DNA of 64,000 bases from VRUE01 sp963702035 (GTDB lineage: Bacteria > Actinomycetota > Thermoleophilia > Solirubrobacterales > 70-9). The translations under genes and the position numbers were made by a program. The DNA lies in the NCBI GenBank assembly GCA_963702035.1, contig OY969700.1, forward strand, positions 62,001-126,000. The letters run 5' to 3'. Below, one piece after another: positions 7,793 to 16,368 of the stretch; position 1 is the first letter of the stretch; each line of letters opens with the position of its first letter. The notes beneath the pieces were generated by a model that made no database searches, was not told the origin of the DNA, and worked only from the letters and a program-made list of their open reading frames with translations.

Positions 7793-9478
7793 CTAGGCTA
7801 CCGGCTGGCGCTCAGCGGCCGGCTGCTCGGCCCGGGCACTGCGGTGGGCGATCGCCTCGCGGATGTCGCGCATCGGCCTGGCGCTGCGCACGTCCGGCAG
7901 CAGGTCGAAGTTGTGCGGCTCCGGCGGTGAGAGCGCGAACCACTCGAGAGAGTCGCCTCGCCAGGGGTCGTGGCCCGCGGGGGTGCCGGCGTCGCGGCTG
8001 AGGATCGCGTTGACCAGGGTCATCACGATGCCGGCGGCGAGGATGAAGGCGCCGATCGTGGCGATCAGGTTGTAGGCGTCGAGGCCGGTGGCGCCGAAGA
8101 ACTTGTAGGCGTCGACCACCTGGCCGTCGTCGGTGCCGGCGAGCATCAGGGGGACGAAGGCCAGGAGCGTGCCCAGCAGCATCGTCCAGAAGGAGAAGCG
8201 CGCCAGGGTCTCGCCCATGGTCCGTCCCGTCATCTTCGGGAACCACCAGTGCAGGGCCGCGAAGCCGCCGAAGACGGCGCCGCCGACGAGGGCGAAGTGA
8301 GTTGCCGCGGTGCTGTCGGTGGTGTGCTGCAGGCGCCAGCCGAGCGCCACCATCGAGTGGTTCATCTCAGTCGCCAGGCCGATCGCGATGGCGACGATCG
8401 CCCCGGCGGCGAAGAGCAGCGGCGCCCGCATCTTCACCGTGCCGCCCGCGAGCGTGGCGATCAGGTTGAAGAAGATCAGGCCGAAGGGCACGATCAGCGC
8501 CAGCGACATGATCATCGCGAAGTACATCCAGCCGATCCCGATCGGCGCCGTGTACATGTTCTGCATCCAGGCGAGGGTGCCGATGACGGCTACAGCGACC
8601 AGCGAGCCGATCACCGCGCCGCGGTTGAAGAGGGGCTTGCGGGAGAGGGCCGGGACGATCTCGGCGATCGCGCCGAGGGCGAAGATCAGGATCAGCATGT
8701 AGGCGCCGGTGTAGAAGATCCAGCTCAGGTGCTGCCAGAGCAGCGGCGAGCCGCCGGCGTCCCCGGCGAAGAAGATGCCGTCAAAGTTGCGGTCGATCAG
8801 CAGCATCGTGATCGCCGCCAGCATCACCGGGCCGATCACGAGCAGCAGCCAGGAGGAGATCGCCGCGGCCCAGGAGAAGACCGGCAGCCGCCGCCAGGCC
8901 ATCCCCGGCGCGCGCAGGCGGCGCAGCGTGGCGACCAGGTTGACCGCGATCAGGACGAAGCCGAGCGTCGCCAGCCCGGTCGCCGCAGCCCAGGCGTCGA
9001 CGCCGTTGTTGGGCAGGAAGGCGATGCCCGAGAGCGGTGGCAGCGGGTTGACGCCGGCCTCGGTCGGGGTGAAGAGGAAGCCCGCGTAGAGGACGGTGGC
9101 GCCGGCGATGAAGAGCCAGGTGCCGAGCTGGCCGAGACGGGGCAGCGCCGTTCCACGGGCGCCGATCTGCAGCGGCGCCACGTAATAGAAGAAGCCGAGC
9201 GCGAACGGCACGGCGAAGAAGAAGATCGCGGTCGCCCCGTAGAGCGAGAGCATGCGGTTGAAGGTGACCGGGTTGAGGAAGGTGTTCTCGGGGATCGCCA
9301 GCTGCAGGCGCATCAGCAGCAGCTCGACCACGGCGATGAAGAGGAAGCCGAGGGCGCCGGTGATCAGGACGCGGCCGAGGTCCTTGTGATCGGCGCTGGT
9401 CGCGATCTCGACCCAGCGAGCCCGGCGCGGCGGAAAGCCGTCGACGACCAGCTCGGGATTGCGTCGGGGCGCGCTCAT
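7793..9478 (-). CDS. Degenerate cytochrome oxidase subunit I paralogue lacking metal ligands
   Basis: This intact 561-residue COX1-fold protein starts on ATG overlapping the upstream stop as ATGA. A nearly gapless alignment to the ctaD product of this window shows ligand loss. Heme a H152 is Y80; CuB H328, H377 and H378 are T257, Q306 and N307; the cross-linking Tyr is M261; the heme a3 His is A392. Only H394, matching H466, remains. General helix motifs (HKDLGRV, PLQIG, HWWFPKMTG) are kept, with no stop or frameshift. It cannot bind CuB or a normal heme a3, so it is probably not an oxidase. A structural, assembly or sensory role is possible. Confidence 0.9.
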   Translation of the reverse strand: MSAPRRNPELVVDGFPPRRARWVEIATSADHKDLGRVLITGALGFLFIAVVELLLMRLQLAIPENTFLNPVTFNRMLSLYGATAIFFFAVPFALGFFYYVAPLQIGARGTALPRLGQLGTWLFIAGATVLYAGFLFTPTEAGVNPLPPLSGIAFLPNNGVDAWAAATGLATLGFVLIAVNLVATLRRLRAPGMAWRRLPVFSWAAAISSWLLLVIGPVMLAAITMLLIDRNFDGIFFAGDAGGSPLLWQHLSWIFYTGAYMLILIFALGAIAEIVPALSRKPLFNRGAVIGSLVAVAVIGTLAWMQNMYTAPIGIGWMYFAMIMSLALIVPFGLIFFNLIATLAGGTVKMRAPLLFAAGAIVAIAIGLATEMNHSMVALGWRLQHTTDSTAATHFALVGGAVFGGFAALHWWFPKMTGRTMGETLARFSFWTMLLGTLLAFVPLMLAGTDDGQVVDAYKFFGATGLDAYNLIATIGAFILAAGIVMTLVNAILSRDAGTPAGHDPWRGDSLEWFALSPPEPHNFDLLPDVRSARPMRDIREAIAHRSARAEQPAAERQPVA

Positions 9479-10173
9479 GGCGTTTCTCCGTTTTCGATCA
9501 GGCCGACGACGCGGTCCTGGGCGGCCTGGATATCTCTCTTCTGGGATTCGATGAAGGCTTCGTATTCCTCCGGCGAGACGACTTCGACTTCGGTCCGCAT
9601 CGCCGCATAGGCCTGGCCGGAGAGGGTCGCGGCCTGGCCGTCGTAGGTGCCTTCTTCGTCGGCGCGGAAGATGACCTGATTGGTCTTGCCCGGGACGGCG
9701 TCGCGCTTGCCGGCCAGGTCGGGCACGTCCCAGGTATGGACGACGTCGGTCGAGACCAATTCGAGCTCGACCGTGGTGTCGACCGGAACGACGAGCTTGT
9801 AGTAGGAGAAGGCTTCGTTCGGGTAGTCGTAGCGCCACAGCCACTGCTGCCCGGTCGTCTGGATCTTCAGTGGCTCGGAGTGGGCGACCTGAAGGCCGGC
9901 GGCGCCGGTGAGCGGCGTCTCGCGGGCCTTGTCGGTGTAGACGATGCTGAGCACGAGGAGCACCGCGGCGAAGGCTCCCAGCGCCGCGCCGACGCGGAGC
10001 TGGATGCGCCGGCCGCCGGTGAGCTGGCGTGGCTCGGTGCCGCGCTCGGCGCGGTAGCGGCGCAGCACGTAGAGCAAGCCGACGACGACCGCGACGATGA
10101 GGATCGTCGCGGCGACGAAGCCGATCCAAAGCAGAGTGTCGATCTGGTCGGTGCCAGGGCTGTGAGGCGTCAA
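9475..10173 (-). CDS. Degenerate cytochrome oxidase subunit II paralogue lacking CuA
   Basis: This 232-residue COX2-fold protein has two N-terminal membrane helices (about 13-38 and 60-79) and a periplasmic cupredoxin domain. Aligned without gaps to the ctaC product, the CuA ligands are mostly lost. H146 and M192 remain, but both Cys are A181 and S185, the bridging Glu is T183, and the second His is Y189. The TTG start is the first possible one after an in-frame stop. It heads the minus-strand operon and overlaps the subunit I paralogue by 4 bp, which argues for a two-protein complex without CuA. Confidence 0.9.
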   Translation of the reverse strand: MTPHSPGTDQIDTLLWIGFVAATILIVAVVVGLLYVLRRYRAERGTEPRQLTGGRRIQLRVGAALGAFAAVLLVLSIVYTDKARETPLTGAAGLQVAHSEPLKIQTTGQQWLWRYDYPNEAFSYYKLVVPVDTTVELELVSTDVVHTWDVPDLAGKRDAVPGKTNQVIFRADEEGTYDGQAATLSGQAYAAMRTEVEVVSPEEYEAFIESQKRDIQAAQDRVVGLIENGETP

Positions 10174-10202
10174 AGCGCGGCCATCCTATACTCGCCGCCC
10201 TC

Positions 10203-11144
10203 ATGAAAGGGACCTCGCCATCTCCGGCGCTACGCAGGGCGGTGCGTCTCGGGGCGGCCGCCGCGATCGGCGCCGCCATCGCGGTTCCGCTGCTGCGTCG
10301 CAGGGCGCGCATCCCCGCTCCGGTGACCGTCGCGGCCTGCGCCGGGGGACCGCTCGGGCTGGCCGTTCTGTATCCCCGCTCCCACAAGCGCGACGTCGCG
10401 ATGTACGCGCTGCAGATGTGGGCTTTCACGATGGTCCATGAGCTGCCCTACGACAACGCCGAGCGGCTTCGCGCCCGGCTCCAGATCCACTACCCGATCG
10501 TCGCCGACCGCGCCATCGGCCTCGGCCGGCTGCCCAACGTGCGTTTGCAGCGGGGCCTCGCCCGGTTGCGGCGGGTGGGGACGCTCAACCGCTTCCTCAC
10601 CTGGGCGCACTGGCTCTGGTTCCTCGAGCCCTATGTCGCGCTGGCCTTCATCCTGCTCCGCCATCCCGATCGCTTCCCGCGCGCCGCCCGCCGGCTCGCG
10701 GCGGTCTTCGACATCGGTTGCGCCGCCTACTTCGCCGTCCCGACCGCGCCGCCCTGGTGGGCCTCGGAGCAGGGCCAGACGGGTGAAGAGGTGCGGCGGA
10801 TCATGGTCGAGGTCGGCGAGGAAACCTGGAAGTCGGCCTGGCCGGGGATGTACTCGGCACTCGGCGGCAACCCCTGGGCGGCGATGCCCTCTCTGCATTT
10901 CGCCACTTCGGTGACGGCGGCGATCTCGCTGGCCGAGACGGGGCGGACGGCCGGCGCCGCCGGCTGGGCATACGCGCTGACGCTCGGCTTCGCCCTCGTC
11001 TATCTGGGCGAGCACTACGTCACCGACCTCGTCGCCGGGGCCGGGTTGGTCGCTTCGGTGCGCGGCGGCGAGCACCTCGCCGAGCCGGCTGTCCTGGCGG
11101 TGAATCGACGCCTGCAGAGTCTGGAGCGCCTGGCGAACGGGTAG
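10203..11144 (+). CDS. PAP2-superfamily membrane phosphatase/phosphotransferase
   Basis: This 313-residue membrane protein carries the PAP2 motifs AMPSLHFATSV (motif C2) and GEHYVTDLVAG (motif C3, with the nucleophilic His and its Asp partner). A VPTAPPWW segment lies upstream. The arrangement resembles the AUR1/inositol-phosphorylceramide synthase branch, so it may move a phospho-headgroup between lipids or hydrolyse a lipid phosphate outside the membrane. It is divergent from the degenerate oxidase operon with only 29 bp between starts. It is followed 10 bp later by a flippase-like gene, which fits envelope lipid metabolism. Confidence 0.85.
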   Translation: MKGTSPSPALRRAVRLGAAAAIGAAIAVPLLRRRARIPAPVTVAACAGGPLGLAVLYPRSHKRDVAMYALQMWAFTMVHELPYDNAERLRARLQIHYPIVADRAIGLGRLPNVRLQRGLARLRRVGTLNRFLTWAHWLWFLEPYVALAFILLRHPDRFPRAARRLAAVFDIGCAAYFAVPTAPPWWASEQGQTGEEVRRIMVEVGEETWKSAWPGMYSALGGNPWAAMPSLHFATSVTAAISLAETGRTAGAAGWAYALTLGFALVYLGEHYVTDLVAGAGLVASVRGGEHLAEPAVLAVNRRLQSLERLANG

Positions 11145-11154
11145 CGTCTCCAGC

Positions 11155-12288
11155 GTGTCTCCCGAGCAGCCGGCGAACGGAAACGGCGGCTACGAACTGC
11201 CGCTCTTCACGCGGCGGCGTGTTGCGCAGACGCTGCTTGTCGTCCTCGCGCTGCTGATCTGCATCTACTTCCTCTTCCCGAAGCTGGTCGGGTTGGGGGA
11301 CGCGCTGAGCAAGCTCGGCGAAGCCGACCTGATGTGGATCGCCGTCGCGATCGGCTTCAACGTGATCGCGATCGCCACCTACGTCGCCCTCTTCAAGGCG
11401 GTGGTCGGGGGTGACACGCTGCGCCTGCGCTGGTCGGAGACGTACGAGATCAACATGGCCGGCGTTGCCGCGACGCTGCTCTTCTCGGCCGGCGGCGCCG
11501 GCGGTATCGCCCTCACCTACTGGGCGCTACGCAAAGCCGGGATGCGACGGCGGGACGTGGGGCGGCGGATGGTCGCCTTTCTCGCCCTGCACTACGTCTT
11601 CTACCCCGTGGCGCTGATCGTCTTCGGCATCCTGCTGCGGACCGGGGTCCTTCCCGGCGAGCACTCGGTCGAGCTGACCGTGGTGCCGGCGGCGGTCGCG
11701 GGGGTCCTGCTCGTCCTCGGCGTGCTGCTGGCACTCATACCCTCCGACCTGGGGCGGCGTGTTGCCGCTCACGCGCGCGGGGAGCGGGCGCAGTCGATCG
11801 CCGCCAACATCGCCAAAGTGCCGGCGATCGCCGCCGAAGGGTTCAGGTTTGCGCTCAGCCTCTTCGCCCATCCCTCGCGCGGCGGCCTCGCGGTGATCGG
11901 CGCGGCCGGCTTCTGGGCGGCGAACATCGGCATCCTCTGGGCCTCCTTCCAGGCCTTCGGCGTGGAAGTGCCGATCGCCGTCGTCGTACAGGGCTTCTTC
12001 CTCGGCATGGTCGCCAACCTCTTTCCGCTGGCCCCGGCGGGGGTCGGCGCGGTCGATGCCGGCATGATCGGCGCCTTCGTCCTCTTCGGCATCCCCGAGG
12101 AGACGGTCTTCCCGGCGATCCTGATCTACCGCCTGGTCGCTTTCTGGCTGCCGATACCACCCGGCATCGTCGCCTTCCTCCAGCTGCGCAAACGGGTCAC
12201 CCAGTGGGAAGAGGAGGGCCTGCCGGTCAACCGCGGGCGGCATCTAGAAGAGGCGCCGATGCCTTCCGAGACCGGGAAAGTGGCCTGA
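11155..12288 (+). CDS. UPF0104/YbhN-family membrane protein
   Basis: This 377-residue protein with about eight helices belongs to the lysylphosphatidylglycerol-synthase transmembrane-region family. The family region FPLAPAGVGAVDAGMIGAF replaces the commoner LPGG form near the C-terminus. The GTG start lies 10 bp after the PAP2 gene. Members are thought to move lipids or lipid-linked sugars, and the substrate cannot be told here. The catalytic domain of MprF is absent, so this is the flippase-like half only. Confidence 0.85.
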   Translation: MSPEQPANGNGGYELPLFTRRRVAQTLLVVLALLICIYFLFPKLVGLGDALSKLGEADLMWIAVAIGFNVIAIATYVALFKAVVGGDTLRLRWSETYEINMAGVAATLLFSAGGAGGIALTYWALRKAGMRRRDVGRRMVAFLALHYVFYPVALIVFGILLRTGVLPGEHSVELTVVPAAVAGVLLVLGVLLALIPSDLGRRVAAHARGERAQSIAANIAKVPAIAAEGFRFALSLFAHPSRGGLAVIGAAGFWAANIGILWASFQAFGVEVPIAVVVQGFFLGMVANLFPLAPAGVGAVDAGMIGAFVLFGIPEETVFPAILIYRLVAFWLPIPPGIVAFLQLRKRVTQWEEEGLPVNRGRHLEEAPMPSETGKVA

Positions 12289-12337
12289 CCCGGGTGGTAC
12301 TATAAAAAGTAAAGTATTAGACTTCCAGGCGGCAGAA

Positions 12338-13345
12338 ATGAGTGAGAAGAAGATCGAGAACGTGATCGTCGTCGGCGGCGGGCCGGCTGGCTATACCGCC
12401 GCGCTCTACACCGCGCGCGCCAACCTCGAGCCGCTCGTCTTCGAGGGCTTCCAGTGGGGCGGCCAGCTGCAGAACACGACCGACGTTGAGAACTACCCGG
12501 GCTACCCCGAGGGGATCATGGGGCCGGAGATGATGAACCAGTTCCGCGCTCAGGCCGAGCGCTTCGGGACGCGCTTCGTCACCGACGACGTCGACCGGGT
12601 CGAGCTCAGCCCCGATGGCGGCGTCCACAGGGTTTTCCTCGGCGACGAGGAGCACGTTGCCAAGACCGTGATCCTGGCGATGGGGGCGGAGCCGCGCCGG
12701 CTCGGCATCCCCGGTGAGCTGGAGCTGAGCGGCTGCGGCGTATCGACCTGCGGCGTCTGCGACGGGGCCTTCTTCAAGGGCAAAAAGGTGATCGTGATCG
12801 GCGGCGGCGACTCGGCGATGGAGGACGCGATCTTCGTCTCCAAGTTCGCCAGCGAGCTGACCATCGTCAACCGTCGCGACGAGTTCCGCGCCTCCAGCAT
12901 CATGCGCGAGCGCGCCGCCGAGCGGCCCAACATCGAGTTCAAGACCCCCTTCGTCCCCGAGGAGTTCGTCGGCGGCGACGCGGGCAACCTCGACCACGTG
13001 CGGCTGCGCAACGCCGAGACGGGGGAGAGCGAGGACTTCGGCACCGAAGGCGCCTTCGTCGCGATCGGCCACATCCCCAAATCGGAGGTCGTCGCCGACC
13101 AGATCGACACCGACGAGGATGGCTACATCCGCACCGAGCCCGGCTCGACCAAGACCAACCTGCCCGGCGTCTTCGCCGTCGGCGACGTCGTCAACCACAC
13201 CTACCGCCAGGCGGTCACCGCCGCCGGCACCGGCTGCATGGGCGCCCTCGACGCCGAGTGGTACCTGCGCGACACGCCGCCTAGCCCCGAGGCCCACTGG
13301 GCTCCAGGCGGCGAGCCAACCGAGATCGCCCCTAAGCCCGCCTGA
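12338..13345 (+). CDS. trxB: Thioredoxin-disulfide reductase
   Basis: This 335-residue flavoprotein transfers electrons from NADPH to thioredoxin. The FAD-binding GGGPAGYTAALYTARA is near the N-terminus. The redox pair C138-G-V-C141 is followed by DGAFF, and the common CATC is replaced by CGVC. The NADPH-binding GGGDSAMEDA follows, and the C-terminal FAD motif is FAVGDVVNHTYRQA. No thioredoxin gene is adjacent. An AT-rich stretch at 12300-12330 is a plausible promoter. Confidence 0.95.
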   Translation: MSEKKIENVIVVGGGPAGYTAALYTARANLEPLVFEGFQWGGQLQNTTDVENYPGYPEGIMGPEMMNQFRAQAERFGTRFVTDDVDRVELSPDGGVHRVFLGDEEHVAKTVILAMGAEPRRLGIPGELELSGCGVSTCGVCDGAFFKGKKVIVIGGGDSAMEDAIFVSKFASELTIVNRRDEFRASSIMRERAAERPNIEFKTPFVPEEFVGGDAGNLDHVRLRNAETGESEDFGTEGAFVAIGHIPKSEVVADQIDTDEDGYIRTEPGSTKTNLPGVFAVGDVVNHTYRQAVTAAGTGCMGALDAEWYLRDTPPSPEAHWAPGGEPTEIAPKPA

Positions 13346-13719
13346 CCGGCGCATTTCGGCGTCCTCGGTCGGTCGTGTGCAGAGCACACTTCCCTCCCTG
13401 CGTCCTCATATGGAGAGCTCCTCGTCAAGTGCCCAGGGTCGATCGGGCCCCTGACGGGCCGCTGCTGTCCAGCGGCGCTCTCGGGGCGACACGGGCGGGA
13501 TCCAGGTACGTCGACTGCACCGTCAGCCTCATATGCGGGGGCTGGCTACCCCATGACCGCCGATTCGTCGCGTGGCCTGCAGTCTTGAAGCGGGCGCGGC
13601 CGGCGAGCACATCCGCCGACTGCCCGAGGACGCAACGCAGGCCGCAAAGCGGCGACGTGCTGGCCTCACTTGCTCCCGTGTCGCCCCGACAGCGTCGAGG
13701 GCGTTCCTTTCGCGGTGCC
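13346..13719. other. 374-bp non-coding gap between trxB and the IS110 transposase
   Basis: No convincing gene is seen. A small hairpin GTGTGC-AGA-GCACAC lies at 13375-13389, about 30 bp after the trxB stop, and may end trxB transcription, though only a pyrimidine-rich tract follows. The rest is probably the 3' flank of the IS110 element. IS110 elements usually lack terminal inverted repeats, so its end cannot be placed. Confidence 0.5.
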
Positions 13720-14808
13720 TCAGCCCAGCTGACCCACCTCCCACACGAAGGCACCCAGCTCGCGCGCCAACGCGATCCTGACCACGTTGGCGGGCTTGCC
13801 ACGCTCGAGGCGAAGGCGTTGCCAACGGTTGTGCAGACGCCGCTGGGCGCGCCAGCCGATCGCACAGGCACGGGGGTCGGCGCCGCGCTGGCGCTTCTCC
13901 AGTGCGCTGCCCACCCGGGGCTGGTGGCGGTAGTGGTGGGCTGCCTCGACGAGAAGACGGCGGGCGTGCGGAGAGCCGGCCTTGGTGATCGGCCCGCGCC
14001 GGCTTCGCTCACCGGAGGAGTGCTCGGAGGGCACGATGCCGAAGTAGGCCATCAGCGAGGCCGGGCGCTCAAAGCGCCTCAGGTCTCCCGCCTCTGCGCA
14101 CAGGCCAAGCGCCGTCAGCGTGTTGATCCCGCGCAGGCAGCGCAGCCGGGCGATCGTCTCGGCCCACGGCGACTCAGGCCACAGCTCCTCGATCGTCCGC
14201 TCAGAAGCACCCCGTCGCTGTTCGAGCGCCACCACCGCGGCCAGGTAGTCCTCGAGCACGGCCCGCGAGGCGCCGTCGGGGAACCTGATCGCCTCCAGCC
14301 AACGCAAGTGGGCCTGTGTCCAGGCAGAACCGGGGCCCTCCCAGCGCAGCTCGCGGCGCAAGAGGAACTTGCCGAGCCGGTGACGGGCTCTCATCAGGTC
14401 GGCTCGGATCGCCTCCCGGCAGCGGGTCAGATCTCGGAAGCGCTCCTCCTCGGGGGTCGGGATGCGCACGAAGCGCAGTTCCCCCGCGAGGCACAGCCGC
14501 GCCAGCCGCTCGGCGTCGCGGCGATCGGTCTTGACCCGGTCGCTCGGCGCTTTGGGTATCGACCCCGGGGCACAGACGCGCACGTCGAGGTGACGTTCGG
14601 CGCCCCCTCGCGCGAGCCCGAAGCCGGTCGGTCCGGCCTCATAGACCGCGAGGAGGGGAGCCTCGAGCCCTTCCAGGAAGTCGAGTGCTCCTCGCGGTGG
14701 GCCGTTCAGTCGTCGCGAGCGGAGCTCGCCTGTCTCGGGATGAAGAACGCAGGCGTGAGTCTGTGTGGCGTGGACGTCGAGTCCCACCACGCTTTTAGGC
14801 TGGGGCAT
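13720..14808 (-). CDS. IS110-family transposase
   Basis: This DEDD transposase is about 362 residues from the chosen ATG, which has GGGAGGTG eight bases upstream. A start at 14823 would add five residues. The N-terminal RuvC-like domain shows VGLDVHATQTHAC, YEAGPTGFG and SDRVKTDRRDAERLA. The C-terminal Transposase_20 domain shows LTALGLCAEAGDLRRF and the Ser-nucleophile segment EHSSGERSRRGPITKAG. The coding frame is complete, so the element may be active. IS110 elements encode a bridge RNA in a flank, here 13346-13719 or 14809-14952, but it cannot be folded by eye. Confidence 0.92.
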   Translation of the reverse strand: MPQPKSVVGLDVHATQTHACVLHPETGELRSRRLNGPPRGALDFLEGLEAPLLAVYEAGPTGFGLARGGAERHLDVRVCAPGSIPKAPSDRVKTDRRDAERLARLCLAGELRFVRIPTPEEERFRDLTRCREAIRADLMRARHRLGKFLLRRELRWEGPGSAWTQAHLRWLEAIRFPDGASRAVLEDYLAAVVALEQRRGASERTIEELWPESPWAETIARLRCLRGINTLTALGLCAEAGDLRRFERPASLMAYFGIVPSEHSSGERSRRGPITKAGSPHARRLLVEAAHHYRHQPRVGSALEKRQRGADPRACAIGWRAQRRLHNRWQRLRLERGKPANVVRIALARELGAFVWEVGQLG

Positions 14809-14952
14809 GTCGGCACCTCCCATGATTGGGGTGTCGGCCGCGGGGACATCCCGCGGCCCAGTCCCCGCATCGTCATGCGCGGGGTGCCGACCTACCTACC
14901 GCTGGGGCCGGTCAGCACTCCATACGGTCTTGAACTGCTTGGTCAGGCGAGC

Positions 14953-15435
14953 TTAGGAGACCAGCCGTTGGACTACGAAGGTCTTGCTGCCGCGCGGCGT
15001 CTGTACCTTGACTGGCTTGCCGGGCTTCGCATCCATCAGCGCCTGGCCGATCGGGGACTCGGCTGAGAGTCGGCCGGCGGCGAGGTCGGCTTCGGTCGAG
15101 CCGACCAGGGTCCAGGTGTTTACGGCGCCTTTCTCCTCGTCGAGAACCTCGGCGGTGCGGCCGAAGCTGAAGCAGTCGGCGCCACCGTCGACCTCGACCA
15201 CGACCGCCGTGCGCAGCCGCTCGCGCAGTCGCTTGATCTTGGTCTCGAGATGCGCCTGGTCTTCCTTGGCGATGTGGTACTCGGCGTTCTCCTTGAGGTC
15301 GCCTTCCTCGCGCGCGACCTTGATCCGGGCCGCCATCGCGGTCCGGCCAGGGCCTTCCAGCTGCTCGATTTCCTCGCGCAGGGCAGCGATCCCCTCCTCG
15401 GTGATCGGCTCCCCACCTCCGTTGGCGCCGCTCAT
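14953..15435 (-). CDS. greA: Transcription elongation factor GreA
   Basis: This 160-residue factor rescues backtracked RNA polymerase by stimulating transcript cleavage. The N-terminal coiled coil carries the acidic tip in AREEGDLKENAEYHIAKEDQ. The C-terminal FKBP-like domain includes TWTLVGSTEADLAAGRLS and SPIGQALMDAKPGKPVKV. The start is ambiguous between ATG 15435 and ATG 15447; the further open frame upstream has no family match. It is 144 bp from the IS110 transposase start. Confidence 0.93.
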   Translation of the reverse strand: MSGANGGGEPITEEGIAALREEIEQLEGPGRTAMAARIKVAREEGDLKENAEYHIAKEDQAHLETKIKRLRERLRTAVVVEVDGGADCFSFGRTAEVLDEEKGAVNTWTLVGSTEADLAAGRLSAESPIGQALMDAKPGKPVKVQTPRGSKTFVVQRLVS

Positions 15436-15494
15436 CGTCGGCACCATTGCAGATGGGGCGACTTGGGCGCGAGCGAGGCCGACGGCCGGTCGGG

Positions 15495-15974
15495 TCAGAG
15501 GTTGGCGAGCAGCACGCTGATGACCGCCGCGACCACCGCGATTGCCGCGGACCAAGCGATCCGGGTCATCGAGTGATGGAACGCGAGTATTGCGGCATTC
15601 ATCTGCCGCATGTCCTCATGGACCCTGTCGAACTGTTCCCACGTCTCTGCGCGGTGCTCGTTCGCCTGGCTGCGGAGACGCGCTTCGACGCCGGCAATCT
15701 CCTGGCGCAACCCTGCTCCCATATCGGCAATCTCCTGGCGCAGCCCTGACTCGACACCGGAAAGCTCCCCTCGGAGTTCCCTGCCCTGGTCTTTGAGCTC
15801 CGCCCGCAGCTCTTTGATCTCGCCATCCACCTGATCGAAGCCGGCTTTCATCTCGCCTTCGACTCGTTTGAAGCGCTGGCCCATCTGCCCTTCGACTTGG
15901 TCGAAGCGTTCGTCCATCCGGTGGGATAGATCGTCGAGACGGTCGTCTGTCCAGCTCTGCCTCATTGCCTCCAT
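15495..15974 (-). CDS. Coiled-coil protein with C-terminal membrane anchor
   Basis: This 159-residue protein is dominated by heptad-like charged repeats (DERFDQVEGQMGQRF, VDGEIKELRAELKDQG, SGLRQEIADMGAGLRQE). It ends in one membrane helix at residues about 138-157, so it should be tail-anchored with the coiled coil in the cytoplasm. No enzymatic motif is present. The start could be ATG 15974 or the in-frame ATG at 15965. Function is unknown; oligomeric scaffolding is a guess based on shape. Confidence 0.75.
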   Translation of the reverse strand: MEAMRQSWTDDRLDDLSHRMDERFDQVEGQMGQRFKRVEGEMKAGFDQVDGEIKELRAELKDQGRELRGELSGVESGLRQEIADMGAGLRQEIAGVEARLRSQANEHRAETWEQFDRVHEDMRQMNAAILAFHHSMTRIAWSAAIAVVAAVISVLLANL

Positions 15975-16092
15975 GTCTCCATGCTAGGGAGCGAAGTGTG
16001 ACGTGTGGCGCGCAAATTGTAACTCTTTGTCACAGTAGACGGATGTCTGAGTCTGCGAGCCCGATTCTGCCATGGTCTAAGGTCGAATTCGG

Positions 16093-16368
16093 ATGGCGAC
16101 CTGCACGCACATCGACTCGGTCGAGTACTTCGATCCGCCGGGCGAGATCCCGGGCTGCGAGGAGTGCCTGAAGCTGGGGATGAGCTGGGTGCATTTGCGG
16201 ATGTGCCAGGAGTGCGGCCACATCGGTTGCTGCGACAACTCAGAGGGCAAACACGCAACGGCCCATTTCCACGACACCGGCCACCCGCTGATCCGCTCCG
16301 CCGAGCCGGGCGAGGACTGGAGCTGGTGCTACGTCGACGAGGCGGTGTTCCGCCTCAGGCATTCCTGA
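16093..16368 (+). CDS. UBP-type zinc finger protein
   Basis: This 91-residue protein is essentially one ZnF-UBP domain. Metal-binding residues are spread as CTH, GCEECLKLG, RMCQECGHIGCCDNS and KHATAHFHDTGHP, the usual Cys/His pattern. In eukaryotes this fold binds the C-terminal tail of ubiquitin. In actinobacteria it occurs as small stand-alone proteins of unknown partner. The last 14 bp overlap the end of the convergent 3-hydroxyacyl-CoA dehydrogenase gene. Confidence 0.88.
   Translation: MATCTHIDSVEYFDPPGEIPGCEECLKLGMSWVHLRMCQECGHIGCCDNSEGKHATAHFHDTGHPLIRSAEPGEDWSWCYVDEAVFRLRHS

Noticed and set aside
6668..7930. 420-codon plus-strand frame across ctaB
   Set aside because: It is a GC shadow opposite the well-supported ctaB gene.
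9479..10429. Open frame extending the COX1-like gene upstream by 317 codons
   Set aside because: It runs through the COX2-like gene in another frame and is Arg-rich; ATG 9478 with a 4-bp overlap is the real start.
13346..14952. Terminal inverted repeats of the IS110 element
   Set aside because: None could be identified, and this family usually lacks them.
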